The position numbers and the translations under genes were made by a program. Below are positions 33,160 to 44,409 of a stretch of DNA of 64,000 nucleotides, one piece after another. Source of the DNA: Theobroma cacao (lineage: Eukaryota; Streptophyta; Magnoliopsida; Malvales; Malvaceae); assembly GCF_000208745.1 (NCBI RefSeq), contig NC_030850.1, positions 18,380,654-18,444,653 on the forward strand, given 5' to 3'. The first letter of the stretch is position 1, and each line of letters opens with the position of its first letter. The notes below the pieces were generated by a model. It did no database searches and was not told where the DNA came from. It was given only the letters and a program-made list of their open reading frames with translations.

Positions 33160-36100
33160 TCTCAAGCCTAGCTCTATTATATACTTGCCATGTCATTCAT
33201 GTACTTGATAGCATGTTTGCATACTTGGATGTCTCGAAAAATCATTAAAAGTCGGTATTGTACCTAGTGGTACAATGAAATCGATTAAAACCTTGAACGA
33301 GTCCAAATAGAGACTTTAGGATGTATTTGAGAGTTACTGAACCTTATACTGTCTTAAAATAGTGATTCAGAGTTCGAGGATTAATTTGGAATCAAATCGG
33401 GAATTTTTATAACGTAGAGGTAAAATGGTCATTTTGCCACTTGAGTGAAAAACTGGAATGTTGGATGAGATTTTTGACCAAGTTTGACTATTTGGAATAT
33501 AATTTGAATTTGAGAAGTGAAAAATTCTAATTCTGACATTTTTTCGAGCATAAGGGCAAACCGGTTATTTCATGTGTCCATGAGGACATAATTGAAATTT
33601 TTGAAATTTTACACCACCGAGACACTTGTCAAGCCCATGAATTTCACCTATTATCATTTTTATACTTTGGATAATTAAGGTATTATATGTGGTGGTAAGA
33701 AAATGCTTAATAGTTAAGTTTTAATCATGAACCATTCACACGTTGACACGTGTCAAGCTTTAATTCTTTTATAATTTTCTTTATAAACAAACATAAACCT
33801 CTCCCAATTCTTCTTTCATTGCCGTGCAAGCCAAAGAAAAGGGGGGAAAGAATAGAAACAACCCTTGAGGAAGAAAATTCAAGAGAAATTCATCGGTTAC
33901 CGAAAAACGAAGTGATCTGAGGTAAGATTTCGCAATTTTAGCTTAAGATTCACCTCTCCCATGCTTTCTTTTTCATTTTCTAGGGTTGAAACCCAAACTT
34001 TCATGAAGGAAGTCATGTTGACCGAATCAAGGGGGGGAGGTTTTCATGATGGTTTTTGTTAGATTTCATGCTATCTAGGTGTTTTTAGTTGTTTTGATAT
34101 TTGGTATGAAAAACAAACAAGAAAACCACATGTCCTTCACTAAACCCTCCTTGGCCGAATTTAATAGGGGATATATTGATGATGAATTTTGTTATATTTT
34201 ATATTATTTAGCTCGTATTTGATGATTTATGGTGTCGGATATCGACAATGGTTATAAAAAATTATAGTGCTTTTAGTAAACGACTTGAACGATAACGAGA
34301 AAATCATGGTAAATGGACTTGAATTTGATTTCTAATGATATATATGGACTTATTAGACTGTGTTGACACTGATTAGCATGTTAGTTTGAAATCGGAATGA
34401 GTTTCGGATGTCATCATTTAAGCCACAATCAAGTTCGTTGAGGTACTTTGGGTGTATTTGGAGTACCGAAAGTGCAATGAATCTATTTGGAGTTGAATCA
34501 GATGTTTTGGCAAATTAAACAGTTATAGTGTGAGTTAGGTCAAATACCATTTCAGTCCAATAACAATTGAACCTATGTAGAACACCATCTTTAAGTGATT
34601 ATTTGAACTTTTCTCATTGAATTTCATGCATTCATATAGAGCTTGGAATAGTTTTATAACAGTTTGGCACAAATGTATTGAATTACTTGTTGTGTATTAG
34701 GTATAGGTGGTGAGCCCTCTGGTAAGGGTAAGGATATAGTACCTGAGGACCAGGAATAGGAGTACTTCCGTTATTATGAGTAATCAGACTATCATCTTAA
34801 CTAGCTAAAGTAGTTTATATTCGCTTTTATGATTTTAAAGAATAATGAACTTAAATTGTAAACTATTATGTTTTATAATGGAAGTGTTGGTTAAATGAAA
34901 TGAGATTCATAATTTGGTTTAAAATTGAATCTTGGTTTTGGAAATTGAGTAAGTGGAGACTATACACTTGTGTTATATATATGTTTTGACTATTGTTAGT
35001 TATGCCGACCCTGCTTTGTAATAAATGTATCGGCAGAACGGAATTTGTAATTGACAAATGGTTTGAATTGATGGCTTATGAAAATGTGATGGCATGAATG
35101 GCTGGATTTGTGTTTGTGTGGAATATATGAACTATTTTGTTTTACCTTGACAGGTTGGGTAATATCATATTAGCCATGTCATACTACCGAAATTTTTATT
35201 AATTTAGTGGGGTAATTGATTAGCTTATTGCAGTGGGCGGGTTTCTATAGACCGGCCTATTAAAGGGGCACGGTAAACCCCATCATATTTTATCTTAGTA
35301 TGAGAGGCGCGAAGGGTATCTCCTAAGGTAGTTTAGAGTTCACTTCATACCGAACCACCACGTGAGGGTGAAACTTAACCAACGCCAAGGAACGACTGTG
35401 TTTTTAAACATAAAAACATGTTTTATGTGTATATGTTTTTTTAACAGCCTTGGTGGACTCGGTTGGATGCCTTGCGCAAGGTGTCACCGAGTACAAGTTT
35501 TGGCATGAGCCAAGTTTTTAAGAAAGTCATAAGCCTTGTTGATTTTTTTTTATGAAATGTAATTGTTTTATATGGGTTGAAATGAGTTTTCATGTTATGA
35601 ATCATATTATGATGAGATGTTTTAAATTGTATCCATTTACTCGGCTTTAGATGTTATAGATGATCTTTGCCTACTCACTAGGTTTATAAAAACTCACCAC
35701 TCTTCTTTCACCCATTTCAGGGTCAGGGCAATTTGTAGGCCACCGATTTTGTCGAGGGTTTACTTTTGGATTCGCACCCTTAGAAATTGTGGGTTTACAA
35801 TCGTGTTTATTTTTATTATTTTGGGGTTCACATGTCATTGTAGAATATTTTTGTATACCTTGGCGCAATGTACTATTATATATACGAATTTATTTTGTTA
35901 TTACTTTTCATTAACTGTTTACGTAGAATTTTATAAATATTGTTTTATATGAAAATAGAATATTTTATTTAATATTTTTATTTAGTTTGATTAGCTATAA
36001 TTTCACTTTAAATGGATGATTTAGATACCTAAATTTTTTTTTAGATATGAAATGTATATTTTTCATTTATATATTATATTTTTAGCAAGTTTCAAATTTT

Positions 36101-36335
36101 TTGGGTAAAATGACCAAAATACCCCTGTGCAGTAGAAATTACTTTTTGATTATCTTTGATTTGAAAATAGTCTATATTCCTTTAAAATATGATATTTAGT
36201 AACTGCTACTCACAGGGGAGGCGGAGAATTGATGCTAGAGCCTTGCGAGGTTTCGATTGACATTTCGGGTAAGGTATGTCTATTTGGACATCGCGGCGGT
36301 TGTCAAGGGCTCGAAGAGAGTACCGGGTCATGACA
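33160..36335 (+). mobile_element. Element B 3' LTR
   Basis: This is collinear with the 5' LTR over its whole length and ends in canonical GGGTCATGACA. Differences by eye are mostly single-base transitions. There is no primer-binding site downstream; the sequence returns to the A' LTR. Confidence 0.92.
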
Positions 36336-36542
36336 CTTTTCAAATTTATGCATGAGAACAAGCTTTTCATAAGTGATACTTCTACGTTTTTAAACGTATA
36401 ATGTGATGAATTACGTATTTGAAATATTATATTGAATTGCCAATTGATTTGTGCAACGTGATGTATTGTTATGCAAAGATTCTTGTTACATGTTGTTATG
36501 TGTGCCATGCATTGAAATGTATTGTTGAATGATAATTATAAC

Positions 36543-36803
36543 CATGCATGTGTGGTGTGGGAGTGCACATGATGGTGCTGGTAGTGTGCGGTGTGGGAGA
36601 GCACACGTCAATGATATATGCCATGTGCGGTGTGGGAGAGCACATGATGTTGATATATGCCATGTATGGTGTGGGAGAGCACATGATGATGATATATGCC
36701 ATGCGCTATGTGGGAGAGCACATGACGATGATATATGCCATGTGCAGTGTACGAGTGCACATGAGGATATTAGCTATGTCCGGTATGGGAGTGCACATGA
36801 GCT
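36543..36803. repeat. 39-bp minisatellite of inverted units in LTR A'
   Basis: About six to seven units have period 39 bp in the best part (36620-36740). Each has arms CATGTGC and GCACATG around GGTGTGGGAGA. Because 39 is a multiple of three, the repeat creates open Met/Cys/Gly/His-rich readings, which I do not regard as genes. The array lies at the same LTR position as those in A1, A3, E and F. Confidence 0.9.
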
Positions 36804-38188
36804 GAGTTGAGGTTGGCGGGTGTATGTGCGAAGCTGTTGTGACTAGTGTGGGGATGACCTTGGTGTATGTTTGAATTATCTATATATTTATATGTACATA
36901 ATGTATACGTGAATTTTTACACGCATGTGCACTTGTCCTATAGAGTACAGATTTTTGGAAAATGTAATGTGATTGAATTGTATATTGAAAGTTTATATTC
37001 TTAAATGTTTTCAAAATGAGTTGAAAAATAGCATGGCATCGAGTTTTGTTTATGATATACAAATTGCATGGTTTTAATACAAGTGCATCATGTTTTCTAA
37101 AAAAATCTTCTATATCATTTTCTTGTTCCTTTCCTATGTTCACTCACTGAGTTTATACTTATTCTATTCAACTTCATATTTTAGTTTTCCAGATCGAAAG
37201 TAGTTGGATCCTAAGTCGAGGTGCTCCCTCTTATTCATCTTTTGGTAAGTTCACTAAGACTCTCAATGATAGCACCCACGCCCAGAGTCACTCAACTGGT
37301 TGTCAATGGTCAGTTGTATGTTTATATGTGATGGTTTAATGTAAATTGTGAGATTTGTTGTGAACTTTGTATGTACTTGATTTTCACGATTTAAATTTGA
37401 GGAGATTGTTATTAGAAATCACAAGTCTTAGATCCTAAAGAAAAATAAGTGATAGATGGACTACTGATGGGTTTACATAGAGAGGCTTGCTTGGCCTTGG
37501 TGGGCTATGCCTATTGGGCCCATTCACCAATCATGGCCTGAGTTTTGGGCTGTGACAAAAGGGGTTTCAGGCTATCCACCCATTTAAGTAAAAACCCTAA
37601 CTCTTTCTTTCTTTGTCTCTTTACCCATTTAAAACCCTAAGCCCCAAATGGATTTTTAGAGCAATTTGGAGCTAATCAAAGCTTGAGAATACATTATTGA
37701 GGTAAGATTACACCTTTTTACTTATTTGTTTTCAATTTAATTAATTAATAACCTAAAAATCCAATTTTTCCAACTTTAGTGTATCTGCCTAGATTTTGCT
37801 AGAATTTGGAGTTTAAATTCATGTAATCTAGCTTCTAAGGTATGGGTTTAGCTCATTAATTGAAGGATTTGAGCTTGAATGTTGGATTGCTAAGAATTTA
37901 GTTATTTTTAAAAAATCTAGGTATTTTCAAAAGCCGAGAATTTAATTATATTTTGATGTCTGATGTGTCTTAAAGGGAAAATTGAGCTATTCAACCAAGT
38001 TGGCGAGCTAGAACACAATTGGATGCTAAAGTTGAGCTTAGTTGTGGAATGCCTTCAATTTGTCACTGTAAGTGGATTAATTTAAATTGCATGAGATGCA
38101 TGACACATGATAGATGCACTACATTGGTACTAGATTTTGTATGTAAGCCTAGATGAACATGCCTAGGCTAGAAAACAATCATATATGT

Positions 38189-38195
38189 GAATACG

Positions 38196-38222
<27 letters not shown>
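38189..38222. repeat. TA microsatellite in LTR C
   Basis: A run of about 16 TA dinucleotides. A shorter run is at the matching place in C2 (about 53922-53938). Confidence 0.9.
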
Positions 38223-38229
<7 letters not shown>

Positions 38230-39827
38230 GTTATATGTACTATGATGTTTGTGCTTTGAACAAGCTACTTTGTGGCCTATGTTGATTATGTGAGCCTAGA
38301 CTAGGAAGTCTAGAGGATATAATGAACATTTAGGAGTAAATTATCCTAAATGAATGATTCTCAAAGTATTTGACCAGTTGATGCCTTAGAGACATAGAGG
38401 CATTTAAAATGAAATTGAGCTTATAAATGATTTGAAGCTTGTAAAGTATGATTCATGATTTGATGTGGACACATGGAATGTCAAAGGCATGATGGCTTTA
38501 TTTGTGGATTTGTATTACGTTTGAGGGATGAATTCCAGATATTGAGTTGATTTGAGGTTGATTGGAGTCCTTTCTCCTTATAACTTGTTATGTGCCTGTA
38601 GGGATGGTGGTAAGCAAAGACGGTGGTATTAGTTTCACCTCTGATTCCCACCTGTAGTGCTTTGATGCCACTAGTCTGAAAATACATGAGTGATGTCGTC
38701 CGTTGGGAAAATACTCCAGACGATGACTCTAATTCTCCACTCATTGCTTCGGCATGCACGTGATTTGTTTCTCCACCAGTGGCTTTGTCATGAATGTGAT
38801 TTGACTCCACCAATTAACCACAGTGAGTGATTTCATGATGCTCGAGGGAAAACCACTTTATGATTATGATTATATTTGTGTACGACATGATATAACCTCT
38901 GATAAGTTTAGACAATTTTGCTCTAAATTTTATATGATACTCTGACGACTAGAGTGTGTCGTGGGGAATAAGTTTGAATGGTTGTGAGGATAAGCCCAGT
39001 GATATGTATGATATCTATCATAGCCCAATTTCCTGGCCATGACCGGCTCAAAAGACCAATGGGCTCAACCCACCAAGCCCAAGCAAGCCTACTTACATGA
39101 TCTTATACGTAAATCCATATTCCTTTAGAACATGAAATTCATAATGCTCAATTACAAGTGCTTTGAAAACAACTCATAAAACCCAGTCATGTATTCATAA
39201 TGGCATCATCAACCATTATATACATACATATAATTTGACAAGTGAATCTCATCATTTCACAACAAATAGTCATATACACGTAATTAGAACTTGACCGTCA
39301 GCGGAGTGACTCTGGATGGGAGTTATGACTACTGAATGTCAAAGTACCTACCCAAAAGATGGGAGTACGCGGACACCTCAATCTACGTCTCAACCACCCC
39401 TGAATTTGAAAACATGTAGTTGAAAACATGAGTATAAACTCAGTGAGTGAACATAGAAAGGAAACAAGCAATTACAAGGAATGATTTAGAAATCATGATG
39501 CACTTAAGTTCGAAAACAGTGCAACCTAGTTCAAGTTCTTATTAAAATCCTTCCATCAACCCTGGGTTATTAAATCATTTCATAATGAAGGAACCATATT
39601 TAACAAGAAATCAGAAAGAGAGGAAATTTCTACCAATCATCCAAGCAAGGCAGTATAAACATAATGTTCTTGTTGCAATAAAATCAATTCACATGTAAAT
39701 GGGAAATTTTCAAGATTTATCATGCCATATAATCACATATTATAATCATAATCTTTCTATTGCATATACATATGCTTAAGCATATATCAATTAATATACC
39801 ACCACACCTTATCCAACTCATGTACAT

Positions 39828-40110
39828 CATCACCGACATGAGCACTACCCACTCCGCACATGCATGGTTGTAATTATCACGATAGCATCATTACCGGCAT
39901 GTGCACTACCCACCCCGCACATGCATGATTGTAATTATCACAACATCATCATTATCGGCATGTGCATTGCCCACTCTACACATGCACGGCTGTAATTATC
40001 ACGACAGCATCATTACCAGCATGTGCACTGCCCACTCTGCACATGCACGGTTGTAATTATCACGACAGCATCATTACCGGCATGTGCATTGCCCACTCCG
40101 CACATGCACG
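39828..40110. repeat. 61-bp minisatellite of inverted units in LTR A3
   Basis: Five tandem units of about 58-64 bp (61 bp in the cleanest one, about 40008-40068). Each holds CATGTGCA-type and TGCACATG-type arms around a CTGCCCACTC-like loop, then GGTTGTAATTATCACGACAG. Regular direct repeats like these are not a CRISPR array: the whole unit repeats and there are no unique spacers. Confidence 0.9.
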
Positions 40111-41452
40111 GTTACATTTGTCACACAATGGTACCATTTATGATATAGTATATATATATATATATATCATTATACCGAAACATATGAATTCATCAGACTA
40201 TCTGTTTCATAACATAAAAACATTTCATAAGGGCTTGTTCCCGTGCAAGTTTTTGAAGAAAAACCAATAAAACGTTTTAGAGGATTCAATCAAACATAAA
40301 CGTGTATATCCTAAGACATTTTAATGCAAGTTCACTCACTTGGCAACAGATTTTAAGTCATTATTTGTTCGAAAGTGTCTTTAACTATTTTCATTGGCCG
40401 GTCACTCGTTATTTACTCCCGCATGCCACCACAGTTCTCTAACTTTATCCTTGCACTTTCTTGCAATAATATGAACTCGATATATTTAATTACATACGTA
40501 TACGGGCAGCACTTCAATCAATTAGTCCTTACTCCAATTTATATTTTCATCCTATCATGAAACCATCTTCAATTAACTCACATCTTAATAAATTTTTACC
40601 AAAATTACTTACATCCATTGCTTACAAAATTCCTTAGATTATATCACCGGCAACTTATTTATGATGTCACGTGCCTACTTCAACCTTTCTAAATAATTTC
40701 CACCCAAATCCATCTTATATTTCCACACATAATCCACATATATGGCAGCAACAATTATTCTCACTTTCACTCGATTATTTCCTAGTTTGCTCACATCGTT
40801 ATCTATCTAACTTTCAATACTTTGTTTCTCAATCATCCATCCACAATATTCCTTTTTTATTTGTTCCAAACAACATGCCATACAATCTTAACAATTTTCA
40901 ACTAGCTTAGGCAAATAAATCCTTTCAACAACCATAATTCCTCACAATATTCAACTAACCGTAGGCTTTAAAACATAGTGTTAAGCTTATCGTTTTCCTT
41001 TTCCACTTTGAGTCTTTCATGTACCCATGGGTTTATTGGCTTACATGTTACCAATTTTTCTCCAATCAAGCCAATCTTTGCTGTCACAAGACATTTCTCT
41101 AAGTCACTAACTCATTTCAAAGATTACTCAAGCCAAAAACAAGAATTCTTATTGTTCTTTGCTTGAATCACCAAAACCAAGCTTTTTCTTCCTTTCTCTC
41201 TTTTTCTTTCTTCTCCTCCTAGGGTTTTAGTGTCCTGGAAATTGGGATTAAAGGTTGTAAATTTAATGCTCAAGAAGTTTGGAGAAGAAAGGAAAAGAAA
41301 ACATGGAAAGGAAAGTGAAGAAAACTTGATTTCATGGTGGATAAAGAGAAAATGGCATGGAAGCTTCAAGAATGGTGTGGAGCATGGGTGAAGAAGAAGA
41401 AAAATCTGCTGGGGGAAAGGATAAGGTCGGTCTTGGCCTAAAAAAATCAGAG

Positions 41453-41477
41453 TCAAAGCTTCCTTTGGAAGCTTTGA
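41453..41477. repeat. Perfect short hairpin in LTR A3
   Basis: TCAAAGCTTCC and its reverse complement GGAAGCTTTGA are separated by TTT. A' has a similar but imperfect dyad near 23813-23840. Confidence 0.85.
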
Positions 41478-42567
41478 CCAAACTTCACATAAAATTATAA
41501 TTTTGCCCTTTTTTGTTTCCTTCCATTTTAATTTAGTCCTCCCAACACTCATTTAACTCCAATTTCCTTCTATTACCTTCTCCTACACATGCACAAACAA
41601 AGTATGAAGTTTCTACTCCAACGTGGTGTTCCCATAATATTTAAAATATTTATTTGCTCGTGCTATCTTTACTTAATAAAGACACGCGACCCCATTAACG
41701 TCATTTTTCTCCAAAAATCCTCTCATTCTTCTTCTCCCCCACTTAGATTGACCATATACTCCTTCTTCATGGAAACTTTTGACACTAAATCAAATATTAA
41801 TATTTTAATAATATTTTATTAATAAAATATTATTTTATTCCAAAATTTCTCTCTTGTCACCTTATACCCGAAATACCTTATTATACCTCAATTGACTTCT
41901 GAATCACTTTTTATCTTGCAAATTCTTCTCTGATAAAAATATCATTATTTTATTATTATTTCCTCTTGTGCAGAATATTTTATTCCAAACTATTCCTTTC
42001 ATCTTTCATCATTTTTAAACATTATAATTAACCTCAATTGGCATCCAATAAGCTTTATTAGTCACCATATCAAAGTACAGGGTATTACAATATCTATGGA
42101 GACTCTTGAAGGATGATGATTTCCCTTAACATTAGAGATGTTTGTTAGAATGTTTGGTTGTACTGGTCATGCCTTCAATAATTTTTTGTTTCTATAGATA
42201 TGATTTTGATTTATCTACGGGCCTTACTAAGTACTAGATGACTCACCCATTTTTTGTACCATGTGTAGATAAATAGGCCACAAGACTACATGGCAAAGGT
42301 CATCCAGTGATAGACCAATTTTGACATCCAATAGGTCTCCACTCAATATGTCCACTCCACTACATTTCTTGTGAGCTTCCACTTTGCTTTTGGCTTAGTT
42401 ATGTATGTAGGCACATTATGCCATTTGAACTTGTATTAAGGGTTGCTAACCACGAACATGCTTTGATGGCCGATGTATGGCCTTATGAATATTATGTAAG
42501 AATTATGTGCTAGGGATAATGTTTAATATCTGAATTTACATTTTATTTATAAATACTTGGTTATGAA

Positions 42568-43650
42568 TCTTGGTCTCAATTATATGTGCTAGAGGGGGAG
42601 TGAATAGCACAAATCAGCTCTTGGCAAGATGAAGAACTAATTTTCAAAACAAAGAACAAAAACAGAGTAGACAATGCGCAGAAATTTAGAGTGATTTGGT
42701 CCAAAACCTACAGCCACTACCTTGATTATCCAACCAAGGATTTTTCAGATAATTCCACTAAGAACCGGTGAAATTCACAAGCTTTCACCAAGTTTTATGA
42801 TGGGTTTTACTAGGCTCAGCCAAAACCTTTCATAATAGTTTTTCACGTGCTAAACTAAAAGCCAACACCTAACTTTTCGAGGCTAAGTCAGAACCTTAAC
42901 ACATTTAAGCAAACCTAGCTTAAAACAACCACTTAGAGTGACTTCCTCACTCTATGAATACAAAAAGAGAAGTAAAAGAAAGTACCTATGATCACAAGGT
43001 TAATCTAAATGGTACAAGGTTGAATGCAGAATACAAATACAAAAGATTGACGTTTTAGTGCAAAAAGGTGCAGAGGAGATTTTTTGACTTTTCAACTCTG
43101 TATGACTCAAATCTCTTCCAAAACCTTCAAAAAACTGATTTGTAACAGTTGAAAGACCCTTTTATGCTTGGAGAAACAGCTCTGATGGCAGTTTGGTAGT
43201 TTATGGCTATTGAAAACAGTTGAGAGTTGGTTCTAGCCATTAATCTGTCTTTTAGTGCTTTGGTTCAAATTGCAGACAGAGTGCTCTTAGTTGACTAACT
43301 TTTTTCTTGGTCAGTTCAGTTGGTTCTGTCTTCTAGTCGTAGATTCTAGCAAAGAGCATTTAGTCGACTAACTCATTTCTTGGTCGACTAAGTTGGTTCT
43401 ATTTTTCAACATTCTTCAACCCGCCAACCCTTGATTTAAATCTTAGCTGACTAACTCTCAATTGATCAACTAAGGGACTTTTGCCTTGTTGTTCAATTGT
43501 GACTTCCTTAGCCCTATGCTCTTTGATATGTGCATTTTAATGATAGATTATTTGTTTGCATATAATTTTGTTTTGCACGCTCAAGTAAAAATATTAGACA
43601 CAAATGAAATGAGAATGTTTTATTATCATCAAAAACTAATGGAGCCAACA
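42568..43650 (-). mobile_element. Copia-2 3' LTR
   Basis: A 1,083 bp LTR. On the minus strand it starts TGTTGGCTCCAT and ends near AATTGAGACCAAGA, a decayed version of the GGGATGAACA end in the other copy. It is 30 bp shorter than the 5' LTR, most of which is the 27-bp tandem duplication at 51942-51995 in the 5' copy. Confidence 0.93.
43287..43471. repeat. Palindrome array TTAGTCGACTAA in the Copia-2 3' LTR
   Basis: Copies are TTAGTTGACTAA (43287), TTAGTCGACTAA (43360-43371, perfect), TTGGTCGACTAA (43380-43391) and weaker ones at about 43308 and 43445-43471. The pair spacing of about 20 bp is repeated, and the 5' LTR has the same arrangement. Confidence 0.88.
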
Positions 43651-43765
43651 ATCTCCTTTTTGATGATGACAAAACATTCCTTGATTAATAGCATAGTGTC
43701 CTTTTATTCTTTTTAAGTTTGCAGAAAATGGGAATTGCTCCCCTTAAATACATGCTCCCCTTTAG
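43651..43765 (-). other. Multiple polypurine tracts before the Copia-2 3' LTR
   Basis: On the minus strand: AAAAAGGAGAT abutting the LTR (43651-43661), ATTTAAGGGGAGCAA (about 43736-43750) and CTAAAGGGGAGCA (about 43753-43765). A further one lies near 44393-44410 (AAAAAAAAGGGAGAAT). The same series occurs in Copia-1. Confidence 0.75.
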
Positions 43766-44409
43766 TGTGTGCATATTTTGCTTATTTATTCCAACAAGTT
43801 TGATTCATGTCATATAGTTAATGACATTACATATTCAAAGTATTTATGCTGTCTTGTAGAATGATTAATAGCAAATAACAAGTTGACAGAATATTATCAA
43901 TGTTTTAGTTGACTGTCCGTCATCAGCATATTATTATTAGATTTTTCTTATATCAATCAATGTTTATCAGATATATCATACTTATTATCCATACATATTC
44001 ACAGACATATTTCATTCTCAATGCTATGCCATCAGCCCAAAATCAGTATCATTAAGTGAATTGAGATAACAGCAGAAACTTAAATGACAGAAATTTATCG
44101 ACAAATTTAAGCATTCAAACATCAATATGTCAATATCCAGAATATAAACATATCAACATCCCATTTTTTACACAAAACATAAATAGAAGATTAAACTAAA
44201 GTGTTCAATTGTCAGCAGGGCAAAGACAACAGGATAACAAAAGTAACAACTGATATTCCTAAATTGCCCTGGTTCATTTTTGCTTCCTTTCTTTCCTAAA
44301 TTCCTAGTACCTCCCTCCTATCATTTTTTTTAATTCATTTTCTGGTTCCTCCTCCTTCCTTCTCCTCCTAAGGTTCTGCCATATTCTCCCTTTTTTTTAT
44401 CATCATCAA

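Larger units (their letters stand above)
25001..36335 (+). mobile_element. Element B: complete Tekay/Del-type chromovirus with two 3.18-kb LTRs
   Basis: An 11.3 kb Ty3-gypsy element with 5' LTR 25001-28177, initiator-Met primer-binding site, gag-pol 28340 to about 33118, polypurine tract and 3' LTR 33160-36335. Domain order is gag, protease, reverse transcriptase, RNase H, integrase, chromodomain, as in chromoviruses. The two LTRs are nearly equal in length (3,177 and 3,176 bp) but visibly diverged. Flanks AGTTT and CTTTT are not a clean duplication. It lies inside solo LTR A', so it inserted after A'. Confidence 0.93.
23195..37557 (+). mobile_element. Solo LTR A' (family A) inserted in LTR C and itself split by element B
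   Basis: It starts TGTGATACCCCG and ends GGGCTGTGACA, with TSD AAAGG at 23190-23194 and 37558-37562. After removing element B (25001-36335) it is about 3.02 kb, matching A1 (3,188) and A3 (3,074). The left arm (to 25000) holds the 5' part, including the block around GTGAGTGAACTTGCAT. The right arm (36336-37557) holds the minisatellite and terminal block. No gag or pol belongs to it. Confidence 0.9.
39016..42089 (-). mobile_element. Solo LTR A3 (family A, reverse orientation) inserted in LTR C
   Basis: A 3,074 bp unit is flanked by the perfect TSD ATATC (39011-39015 and 42090-42094). On the plus strand it begins TATCATAGCCC (decayed TGTCACAGCCC) and ends GGGTATTACA, the reverse complement of the TGTAATACCC start. 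The order is that of A1 in reverse. It contains a minisatellite (39828-40110), a TA run (about 40147-40168) and a 25-bp hairpin with 11-bp perfect arms at 41453-41477. A 142-codon minus-strand reading at 41124-41552 lies in leader-like LTR sequence and is not kept in A1, so it is not called. Confidence 0.92.

Noticed and set aside
36529..36810. Open plus-strand readings of 85-93 codons rich in Cys, Gly, Met and His
   Set aside because: They are translations of the 39-bp minisatellite in LTR A' (a multiple of three), in two frames at once, with no homologue in A1 or A3.
39828..40110. CRISPR-like regular direct repeats
   Set aside because: The whole 61-bp unit repeats without unique spacers, and the context is a plant LTR.
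41124..41552. Minus-strand reading of 142 codons in LTR A3
   Set aside because: It lies wholly in an LTR, has no recognisable domain and is not preserved in A1 or A'.
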